Shown in pieces: positions 1 through 5,399 of a stretch of DNA of 12,649 bases; positions within the stretch are counted from its first letter, which is position 1, and each line of letters starts with the position of its first letter. The notes under the pieces were generated by a model, which was not told where the DNA came from, made no database searches, and saw nothing but the letters and a program-made list of their open reading frames with translations. This DNA comes from an uncultured Pseudomonadota bacterium (GTDB lineage Bacteria; Pseudomonadota; Alphaproteobacteria; Rs-D84). The position numbers and the translations under genes are program-made. The stretch is taken from contig CAMVPZ010000019.1 in the NCBI GenBank assembly GCA_947169505.1, forward strand, positions 1-12,649. Direction: 5' to 3'.

Positions 1-365
1 ATTGCATCCACGCCATCATAGTATTTTGGACGCAAACCAACCGTTTTGAAACCATGATTTTCATATAATTTTTGGGCGGGCATATTTATTGAAGAAACTT
101 CTAAAAATATTTTTTTAACCCCTTGACTTTTGAGTGTTTTTTCAATAATGCCAATCATGGCAGAAGCGATACCAGAGCGCCGCATTTCGGGGTTAACACC
201 GATGGTTATTATCTCTGCTTCATCTAATACAATTCGGTACACTATAAAGCCATTTTCAGACATAATAATTTCACATCCAGATTGTTTCAAATCACGAAAA
301 TCATCTGCCGACCAAGGCTTTGTCGGGAAACATTTTTGATGAAGTTCGGCAAGTTTGGTAAACAT
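1..365 (-). CDS. rimI: Ribosomal protein S18-alanine N-acetyltransferase RimI, 3' end outside window
   Basis: GNAT-family N-acetyltransferase. RimI transfers acetyl from acetyl-CoA to the N-terminal alanine of ribosomal protein S18 in the cytoplasm. I translated 121 residues; the family is about 150 long, so roughly 30 C-terminal residues lie beyond base 1. Visible are the N-terminal 'FPTKPWSADDF' stretch typical of RimI, the acetyl-CoA pyrophosphate loop 'RRSGIASAMI' (about residues 66-75, R-x-x-G-x-A), and 'AQKLYENHGFKTVGLRPKYY' near the cut, which matches the RimI C-terminal signature. The ATG at 365 lies 3 bases after the stop of the preceding gene, so translation is probably coupled. It is the fourth gene of a lon-like/tsaB/unknown/rimI operon; tsaB-rimI proximity is common in bacteria. 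The family is clear. Assignment to RimI rather than another GNAT rests on the motifs plus the tsaB context. Confidence 0.85.
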   Translation of the reverse strand, partial: MFTKLAELHQKCFPTKPWSADDFRDLKQSGCEIIMSENGFIVYRIVLDEAEIITIGVNPEMRRSGIASAMIGIIEKTLKSQGVKKIFLEVSSINMPAQKLYENHGFKTVGLRPKYYDGVDA

Positions 366-368
366 TGT

Positions 369-698
369 TTAACGATGTTGATTATTATATAATTGTTCCA
401 TATAAAGAAAAATTCTTTCTGCCAATCCTGTGTTTCCTTCGTTGATAATAACTCTACGACGGCTACTAATCCACAAAGATACAAAATGAAAAACATTTTT
501 TTTAACCAGATCTTGGACATCAACACTACTTTCTATTTTAAATGGGTATTCTGTATAAAAAGTATGTTTTTCTGGATTGAATTGAATGTTTTTGCTGTAT
601 GTATCAAGTATTGTATATAAAGCCCTTTCGGAAAATCCCATATTCAAAGTTTTTTTAGCTTTTATCAATTTTTTTGTTTGTTTTATGTCTAATGCCAT
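369..698 (-). CDS. Unknown 109-residue cytoplasmic protein between tsaB and rimI
   Basis: I do not recognise this protein. It starts 'MALDIKQTKKLIKAKK', is basic at the N-terminus, has no signal peptide or membrane segment, and ends 'YMEQLYNNQHR'. The first 35 residues and the last 30 or so look helical, and the middle ('FYTEYPFKIESSVDVQD') looks strand-like, so a small globular alpha/beta fold is plausible. A Shine-Dalgarno AAAGGA lies about 9 bases upstream of the ATG at 698, which supports real translation. It sits 17 bases after tsaB and 3 bases before rimI on the same strand, so it is almost certainly co-transcribed with both. That context hints at a tRNA-modification or ribosome-related role, but nothing in the sequence shows it. 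Confidence refers to the gene being real. Confidence 0.75.
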   Translation of the reverse strand: MALDIKQTKKLIKAKKTLNMGFSERALYTILDTYSKNIQFNPEKHTFYTEYPFKIESSVDVQDLVKKNVFHFVSLWISSRRRVIINEGNTGLAERIFLYMEQLYNNQHR

Positions 699-715
699 AT
701 CTTGCTATCCTTTTT

Positions 716-1246
716 TTATTTTTCTGCATAACTTGGTCTTAAATACATCGGTATAACGGGTTCGATTTTTTTGTTTTTTAATTTTTGTTCAACGATGTTT
801 TTTGCAAATTTTAAATTGTATGGTTTATGACCAATAGTCATTGGACATTTCATTTGTTCTGTTTCGACTTCGTCAATAGTCATGGTACATGGTTCGTGTT
901 GTTTTGATGCAACAAAGAAATCGCCACACATCGAATCAATTGCAACAAATGCATCCGGATTTTCATAAAGGTATAATTCAAAAAGATTAACCCCAACCAC
1001 AGGTATATTTAAACCAATCGCCAAACCTTTGGCATAGGCAATTCCCATACGGATACCGGTGAAAGATCCCGGGCCCACGACAACCCCGATTGCCGTCAAA
1101 TCTGTCATTTTTACATTGTTTTGGTTCATAAATTCATTAACAGCAGTGGGCAGGGCAATCGCCTGTTTTTCTGCGTCCCGATGCATAAATTTATCATCCA
1201 GCACCAAATCAATACCATTTCCTGAAGTGTTTATGATTAAAATCAT
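716..1246 (-). CDS. tsaB: tRNA threonylcarbamoyladenosine biosynthesis protein TsaB
   Basis: TsaB is the non-catalytic ASKHA-fold partner of TsaD. With TsaE and TsaC it makes N6-threonylcarbamoyladenosine at position 37 of ANN-decoding tRNAs. The N-terminal strand 'MILIINTSGNGIDLVL' is the first ASKHA beta hairpin, and 'GPGSFTGIRMG' (residues 58-68) is the family signature. The C-terminus 'PVIPMYLRPSYAEK' also matches the usual TsaB end. At 176 residues it is shorter than E. coli TsaB (about 231); the loss is in the C-terminal half, so this is a compact form and not a visible truncation. The start at 1246 has a good Shine-Dalgarno (AAGGGG) that overlaps the stop codon of the upstream lon-like gene, so the two are tightly coupled. 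It is followed by the 109-residue gene and rimI. Confidence 0.93.
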   Translation of the reverse strand: MILIINTSGNGIDLVLDDKFMHRDAEKQAIALPTAVNEFMNQNNVKMTDLTAIGVVVGPGSFTGIRMGIAYAKGLAIGLNIPVVGVNLFELYLYENPDAFVAIDSMCGDFFVASKQHEPCTMTIDEVETEQMKCPMTIGHKPYNLKFAKNIVEQKLKNKKIEPVIPMYLRPSYAEK

Positions 1247-1257
1247 ATAAAAACCCC

Positions 1258-3015
1258 TTAAATTCGTGCGCTGAAACCGATTTTTGTTGCCATATTTGCG
1301 TTTTGGTGAACGGACAGCAATTCATCAATTTTATCAATAGTGAATTCTGTTTTTACGTCCATACCATCATTTTGTAATAAACTGCGACGCAATAATGTTG
1401 CGATTTCACGTTGTAATTCACGCACGCCTTGTTCAGTAGTAAAATTGCGAATGATGTGTAATATAGCATCATCACTTATAATGATATTATTAACGTCCCA
1501 TCCGGTATCATCTGCGGCACGTTTTAATAAATGTTCACGTGCGATTTGCAATTTTTCGTTTTCACTGTATCCCGGAATTTCGATAATTTCAATACGGTCT
1601 TTTAATGCAGATGACATATTCAACGAATTAGATGTAGCAATAAACAATACATTTGATAAATCAAAATCTACCTCTAAATAATGATCACGGAAAGTTTTAT
1701 TTTGTTCGGGATCCAATATTTCCAACAAAGCAGATTCTGGATCGCCCCGCCAATCACGTCCCATTTTATCGATTTCATCCAAAACAATCACAGGATTATT
1801 AGATTTACAGCGTTTTAACGCATCCATAATGCGTCCACATTGTGCGCCAACATATGTTTTTCTGTGTCCACGAAAATGTGCTTCATCTGTCACACCGCCC
1901 AAAGAAATTCTTTGATATTTGCGCCCCAATGCATTTGCGATAGATTTGCAAAGTGATGTTTTTCCAACGCCAGGTGCACCCACAAAACATAAAATCGCAC
2001 CACTGTTTTTACCAGTTTTTTTCATAACGGCAATATGTTCCAATATGCGTTCTTTGACTGATGTCATACCAGAATGTTCAGTATCTAAAATTTGCCGTGC
2101 CGTTTGCAAATCAATCGGTGCAGAATCCGCTTTGTTCCATGGCATAGACAATAATTCTTCCAAATAAGTTTTTAACAAACCACCTTCTTGGGACATTGGC
2201 GACATAGAACGCATACGTTTAAATTCCGCCATTGCTTTTTCTTTTGCATCCGTTGGCATCGATGATTGTTCAATTCTTTTACGCAAAGTTCCTGTATCTG
2301 ATTCTTCAGTGTCTTCGCCCATTTCTTTTTGTATTGCACGCATTTTTTCTTGCAATATAGCCTGACGTTGACCATTTTCCATTTGTGTTTGAACACGACG
2401 GGTTATAGTGGATTCTATCTTTTCAGCCTCTATCAACACGGTAATCTGTGCCAGTAATGCAGCCAATTTTTCATGCCATGTTCGCATTTGTAAGATATCA
2501 ACAGCATTTTCAGCAGTCATATTTGTTATTTGTATTACGGCATCAACAAAAGCAGCCATAGGGTAATTTTGAATAACCCCATACATTTTATCCATTTTGA
2601 ATTTTTTATACATGGATAAAACTTTTAATGCATCAAAGACTTTTTCTTTTAATCGAATGTTTTGTTCTGTTGAAGCATTGTCCAAAATTTCAATTGGTAA
2701 AATATCTGCCGAAAACACATTGTTGTTTTTTTCAATGTTATAAATATTAACAATGTCTGTCGTTTTTATGATTGCATGTATCGTAGCGTCCGGCATACGT
2801 AATACCTCTGTTATTTCGCCAAGTGTTCCGACATTAAACAAACCTTTGGCAGATAATGGATAATTCCAATCACGTTGGGAACACAAAATCACTTTTTTAT
2901 CATGATTCACAGCGGCATCAATACATGCAACAGATTCTTTTGTATCAACATACACCGGTACTACCAATCCCGGGTGAACAATCAAATTATGAATAGGTAA
3001 AATAAATTCTTTCAT
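1258..3015 (-). CDS. lon: Lon-like AAA+ protein lacking the Lon protease domain
   Basis: The 585 residues align in order with the first three quarters of LonA. The Lon N-terminal substrate-binding domain covers about 3-195 (start 'FILPIHNLIVHPGLVVPVYV'), and a charged helical linker with coiled-coil character about 195-290. The AAA+ module follows: Walker A GAPGVGKT 346-353, pore loop Y388-V389 in 'RKTYVGA', Walker B with D413-E414, sensor 1 N463, arginine finger R474 in 'LKDRIEI', and sensor 2 R532 in 'GVREL'. E. coli LonA is 784 residues, with the protease domain starting near 585. Here the chain ends 'NMATKIGFSARI' at that boundary, so the domain with the catalytic Ser-Lys dyad is absent. 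ATP-driven unfolding should be possible; Lon-type proteolysis is not. There is no good Shine-Dalgarno before the ATG at 3015. First gene of the tsaB operon. Family is certain; function of this short form is unknown. Confidence 0.9.
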   Translation of the reverse strand: MKEFILPIHNLIVHPGLVVPVYVDTKESVACIDAAVNHDKKVILCSQRDWNYPLSAKGLFNVGTLGEITEVLRMPDATIHAIIKTTDIVNIYNIEKNNNVFSADILPIEILDNASTEQNIRLKEKVFDALKVLSMYKKFKMDKMYGVIQNYPMAAFVDAVIQITNMTAENAVDILQMRTWHEKLAALLAQITVLIEAEKIESTITRRVQTQMENGQRQAILQEKMRAIQKEMGEDTEESDTGTLRKRIEQSSMPTDAKEKAMAEFKRMRSMSPMSQEGGLLKTYLEELLSMPWNKADSAPIDLQTARQILDTEHSGMTSVKERILEHIAVMKKTGKNSGAILCFVGAPGVGKTSLCKSIANALGRKYQRISLGGVTDEAHFRGHRKTYVGAQCGRIMDALKRCKSNNPVIVLDEIDKMGRDWRGDPESALLEILDPEQNKTFRDHYLEVDFDLSNVLFIATSNSLNMSSALKDRIEIIEIPGYSENEKLQIAREHLLKRAADDTGWDVNNIIISDDAILHIIRNFTTEQGVRELQREIATLLRRSLLQNDGMDVKTEFTIDKIDELLSVHQNANMATKIGFSARI

Positions 3016-3025
3016 AGCATATCTA

Positions 3026-3053
3026 AATATAAAATATTTTATAAAATTTTCAA
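3026..3053 (-). promoter_or_regulatory. Putative sigma-70-type promoter for the lon-like operon
   Basis: On the minus strand a TTGAAA (-35, 3053-3048) is followed after 16 bases by TATATT (-10, 3031-3026). The predicted start point is near 3019-3020, only about 4-5 bases before the ATG at 3015. If correct, the mRNA would be almost leaderless, which agrees with the lack of a Shine-Dalgarno. The region is very AT-rich, so a chance match is possible. Confidence 0.5.
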
Positions 3054-3058
3054 GTTAT

Positions 3059-3088
3059 AAAAAAATCCCCCGAAATATTGGGGGGGAT
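3059..3088 (-). terminator. Intrinsic terminator after the small membrane protein gene
   Basis: Read on the minus strand, a 7-bp stem ATCCCCC/GGGGGAT with a 10-base loop is followed by seven T residues. It sits 22 bases after the stop of the 3111-3341 gene and just upstream of the lon-like promoter, so it isolates the lon-like operon from upstream transcription. Confidence 0.8.
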
Positions 3089-3110
3089 GGTTTAATATCG
3101 TGTAATTTGA

Positions 3111-3341
3111 TTAACGACGACGAAAACCATTGCTGTGGCTTTGTGCGTTGCTGCTGGATCTTTTTGATAAATAACGAGCAGCAATCAAAACCAACCATTC
3201 AACAGACAACAATGCCAAACCGATAACTTGTTCTTGGACGCTTTCCAAATATGCCAAAACATAAACAAATTGTGCGATAAAAGACAAATACAAAACACCA
3301 AATACGCCTGTGAAGAACACTTTTTTAATTTTTCCAAACAT
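3111..3341 (-). CDS. Small membrane protein of unknown function, two predicted helices
   Basis: I do not recognise the family. The protein has 76 residues from the chosen start: a short basic N-terminus ('MFGKIKKVFF'), two hydrophobic stretches of about 20 residues ('TGVFGVLYLSFIAQFVYVLA' and, after a short acidic loop 'YLESVQEQ', 'VIGLALLSVEWLVLIAARYL'), and a polar, basic tail 'SKRSSSNAQSHSNGFRRR'. A two-helix inner-membrane hairpin with both ends inside is the natural reading. Two in-frame ATGs exist, at 3347 and 3341. The Shine-Dalgarno AAGGAA (3353-3348) abuts the first but lies 6 bases from the second, so I choose 3341. It is downstream of ssrA on the same strand, past the ssrA hairpin, and ends before a clear terminator, so it may be monocistronic. 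Function unknown. Confidence 0.7.
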   Translation of the reverse strand: MFGKIKKVFFTGVFGVLYLSFIAQFVYVLAYLESVQEQVIGLALLSVEWLVLIAARYLSKRSSSNAQSHSNGFRRR

Positions 3342-3384
3342 TTTCATTTCCTTTTTTATTTTATATTAATTTTACAATCAAATA

Positions 3385-3410
3385 TCGGGTTTCTGGTGCC
3401 AGGTACCCGA
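3385..3410 (-). terminator. Hairpin at the 3' end of the ssrA transcript, likely terminator
   Basis: TCGGGT pairs with ACCCGA (6 bp), and inside it CTGG pairs with CCAG after a small internal loop. On the minus strand it follows the tmRNA coding piece and is followed by TATTTGATT, a modest T-rich tract. It best fits the ssrA terminator. It could instead be the last helix of the precursor, trimmed later. Confidence 0.6.
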
Positions 3411-3697
3411 CAGACCCCGCAAAAGCTAAACGAAATACATCAACAATTGCCAACGTATTTCAATGCCGTATTAGGCAGCCATTGCAATGCGAACATTGTC
3501 GTTCGCAGCGATTCTATCGCCATTCATTTTTTTATCTGTTTATAACGGAACAACCCGGATTCAATCGATTTGCCTTTACTTCGCCTGTCGAAACTATGTC
3601 AGCCCCATAAAATTGGTGGAGCTGTGGGGTACCGCCCCCCAGTCCAAAACGATTATTCCGCAACGAATTCAGAATCATCACCATTTTTTAACGGCAA
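3411..3697 (-). ncRNA. ssrA: Two-piece (circularly permuted) tmRNA
   Basis: tmRNA with SmpB rescues stalled ribosomes and adds a degradation tag. The gene is permuted: the acceptor piece (about 3697-3614, ending in encoded CCA at 3616-3614) precedes the coding piece (5' end GGGGCTGACAT at 3606). GGGGCTG (3606-3600) pairs with CAGCTCC (3624-3618) as a 7-bp acceptor stem whose third pair is G-U, the alanine identity element, followed by A-CCA. The T arm is TGGGG/CCCCA with a 7-base loop. A long-range helix joins CGATT and TCCG of the coding piece to AATCG and CGGA of the acceptor piece. The tag frame is at 3506-3471, its stop in a hairpin loop between TGCC and GGCA. A 7-bp stem GAAATAC/GTATTTC (3461-3432) follows and probably belongs to a pseudoknot. 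The spacer between the pieces is only 7 bases (3613-3607). Outer ends are approximate. Confidence 0.95.
3471..3506 (-). other. tmRNA tag-peptide reading frame
   Basis: Within ssrA, codons GCG AAC GAC AAT GTT CGC ATT GCA ATG GCT GCC TAA encode ANDNVRIAMAA. The start 'ANDN' is typical of alphaproteobacterial tags. The codon just before is GCT (Ala), so the resume codon could be GCT at 3509 or GCG at 3506. Comparison from memory with E. coli (AGTC before its resume GCA) slightly favours GCT, because AATC precedes it. The tag ends Met-Ala-Ala rather than the usual Leu-Ala-Ala or Val-Ala-Ala. Confidence 0.85.
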
Positions 3698-3702
3698 TAT
3701 AT

Positions 3703-3731
3703 ATTATAAATATTCTCACTGGAAATTGCAA
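3703..3731 (-). promoter_or_regulatory. Strong sigma-70-type promoter of ssrA
   Basis: On the minus strand, TTGCAA (3731-3726), a 17-base spacer and a perfect TATAAT (3708-3703). The predicted start near 3696-3697 falls just before the acceptor piece, which fits high-level tmRNA expression. Confidence 0.85.
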
Positions 3732-3747
3732 GTTTTTAAGTTATAAT
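3719..3747 (+). promoter_or_regulatory. Candidate promoter of obgE
   Basis: A perfect TATAAT lies at 3742-3747, about 20 bases before the obgE ATG. The 17-base-spaced upstream hexamer CTGGAA (3719-3724) is a poor -35, so the call rests mainly on the -10. It physically overlaps the divergent ssrA promoter. Confidence 0.4.
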
Positions 3748-3767
3748 AAACGACAAAAGGTTATAAA

Positions 3768-4772
3768 ATGAAGTTTCTTGATAAAGCAAAAATTTATATC
3801 AAAGCAGGCGATGGCGGTAATGGCGCTGCATCTTTTCGTCGTGAAAAATACATTGAATTTGGTGGACCAAATGGTGGTGATGGTGGTCGTGGCGGTGACG
3901 TGGTTTTTCGTGCTGTGCCAAATGTGAACACTTTGATAGATTATCGCTATAAGACTAAATTTGTGGCACAACGTGGTCAAAATGGCATGGGAAAAATGCG
4001 CACGGGGTATTCGGGGGAAACTTTGTATTTACCTGTACCAACTGGGACAGTAATTTTATCTGAGAACGAAGAAATTGAATATGCAGATTTAAATACGGAC
4101 GGCATGGAATATCGTGCGGCACATGGTGGAAATGGTGGATGGGGAAATTTACATTTCAAAAGCCCGACGAATCGTGCCCCACGTCAGGCTAATGATGGTT
4201 TGCCAGGCGAAGAAAGAACGGTTATATTACGATTGAAATTGATTGCCGATATTGGATTGGTTGGATTCCCAAATGCTGGAAAATCTACAATATTATCGGT
4301 TGTCACATCTGCACGTCCAAAAATTGCGAACTATGCATTTACAACATTAAATCCACAATTGGGCGTTATGTATGCTCATAATCGTGAATTTGTGATGGTT
4401 GATTTACCCGGATTGATAGAAGGTGCGCATACTGGTGTTGGTTTGGGCGATAGATTTTTGGGACATGCAGAACGTACTAAATTGATTTTGCATGTAATTG
4501 ATGGATCTGAACCAGATTGGGCGATGCGTTATAAAACGATTCGTCACGAAATGGATTCGTATGGTGGCGGATTGTTGGACAAACCAGAAATAGTCGTTAT
4601 AAACAAAATAGATACTTTAACCGAAGAAGAATTAAAAGAAAGATTGGCGGAATTCAAAAAATCTTTCGGTCGCAAGAAAAAGCCAGAAATAATAACAATC
4701 AGTGCTGCCGGACATATTGGAATTGAAGATATGATACAAACAATAGAACAAAGGATGACAGATGAAAAATGA
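3768..4772 (+). CDS. obgE: GTPase Obg (ObgE/CgtA)
   Basis: Obg is an essential GTPase that binds the 50S subunit and acts in late ribosome assembly and stress signalling. The Obg fold occupies residues 1-158, with glycine-rich runs such as 'GDGGNG', 'GGPNGGDGGRGGD' and 'AHGGNGGWGN'. The G domain follows: G1 GFPNAGKS 166-173, switch I 'YAFTTLNPQLG' with the conserved TT, G3 DLPG 212-215 continuing into 'LIEGAHTGVGLG', G4 NKID 279-282, and G5 SAA 312-314. The 334-residue length matches alphaproteobacterial Obg, which lacks the long acidic C-terminal tail. The start at 3768 has AAAAGG 7 bases upstream. Often obgE follows rplU-rpmA; here ssrA lies directly upstream and divergent. Its last 11 bases overlap the next gene. 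Confidence 0.98.
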   Translation: MKFLDKAKIYIKAGDGGNGAASFRREKYIEFGGPNGGDGGRGGDVVFRAVPNVNTLIDYRYKTKFVAQRGQNGMGKMRTGYSGETLYLPVPTGTVILSENEEIEYADLNTDGMEYRAAHGGNGGWGNLHFKSPTNRAPRQANDGLPGEERTVILRLKLIADIGLVGFPNAGKSTILSVVTSARPKIANYAFTTLNPQLGVMYAHNREFVMVDLPGLIEGAHTGVGLGDRFLGHAERTKLILHVIDGSEPDWAMRYKTIRHEMDSYGGGLLDKPEIVVINKIDTLTEEELKERLAEFKKSFGRKKKPEIITISAAGHIGIEDMIQTIEQRMTDEK

Positions 4773-5334
4773 AAAACGTTTTAACGATGCGAATAAAGGT
4801 TGTTATATGGGTGGTCTGCATGTCCCATATATTCCAAACAAGAATGATTGTTGGTCAAATCCATTAGATGAATATAAAAATTTTCGTGAAAAATCCAGCG
4901 CTTTGTTAACAGCCAGATATAATAATGTACATGCTTTGGACAATCATGGTAATAAATATCCGGTCAAAAATTATACAGTTAATCAATTGGCTTTTGTTGC
5001 TGGAAACTGGCGTGTTCAATCTTCTTTGTTAGAGCCGATTATTCATGTTCGTGATAAAGACATGATGGTTTTAAAGAAATTAGATCGTGTAGAAAACACT
5101 TATTTCGAATTTTACAGCGCAAAAATTGTTGGATATAATTGTTATGGTCCGATTGTTTCGGCAGGTGATAATCCTGATTACATTGTTGCTAAATACGAAA
5201 CAGATAGTGGTGTTTTTCTTGGCTATGGAAAAACGATAGAAGAAGCACGTGCATATTTGGGTGTAAAACTTTATGATGAATACAAAGATTTGATAAATTC
5301 TGTTGCGTGCAAAAAGAAGTTAAACGCAAAATAA
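4762..5334 (+). CDS. Unknown 190-residue protein overlapping the end of obgE
   Basis: Not recognised. The start at 4762 overlaps obgE by 11 bases and has a Shine-Dalgarno AAGGA at 4751-4755, six bases upstream and inside obgE, so translation is coupled to Obg. There is no signal peptide or membrane helix. The N-terminal 60 residues are rich in Asn, Tyr and Lys and carry two cysteines (C14, C30). The middle is strand-rich ('WRVQSSLLEPIIHVRDKDMM', 'YFEFYSAKIVGYNCYG'), and the C-terminal third combines a probable hairpin with helices ('KTIEEARAYLGVKLYDEYKD', 'LINSVACKKKLNAK'). It looks like a soluble alpha/beta protein. Base composition and codon use resemble the neighbours, so there is no sign of recent transfer. 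The coupling suggests a link to Obg or simply matched expression. Confidence 0.85.
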   Translation: MKNEKRFNDANKGCYMGGLHVPYIPNKNDCWSNPLDEYKNFREKSSALLTARYNNVHALDNHGNKYPVKNYTVNQLAFVAGNWRVQSSLLEPIIHVRDKDMMVLKKLDRVENTYFEFYSAKIVGYNCYGPIVSAGDNPDYIVAKYETDSGVFLGYGKTIEEARAYLGVKLYDEYKDLINSVACKKKLNAK

Positions 5335-5336
5335 TT

Positions 5337-5365
5337 TTGATTTTAATTTGTTTATTTGATAGAAT
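5337..5365 (+). promoter_or_regulatory. Promoter of the rubrerythrin gene
   Basis: TTGATT (5337-5342), a 17-base spacer, and TAGAAT (5360-5365) preceded by TGA, giving an extended -10. It begins 3 bases after the previous stop, so rubrerythrin can be expressed independently of obgE. Confidence 0.75.
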
Positions 5366-5399
5366 AAACGCATAACAAATTCCAAAAGGAGAAACACAA

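Noticed and set aside
287..526. Minus-strand 79-residue frame overlapping rimI and the 109-residue gene
   Set aside because: It overlaps both genes out of frame and has no family features; part of it only reads rimI DNA in the wrong frame.
1258..1300. The short Lon as a simple frameshift or premature stop with the protease domain continuing in another frame
   Set aside because: The bases past the stop encode TsaB from 1246 onward with its full signature, and no Lon protease motif fits there in any frame. A single-base error cannot explain the loss; only a large deletion or misassembly could.
3228..3771. Two plus-strand open frames across the ssrA region (3228-3545 and 3487-3771)
   Set aside because: They lie antisense to a well-supported tmRNA with acceptor stem, long-range helix and tag frame, and neither has a ribosome site or any recognisable protein feature.
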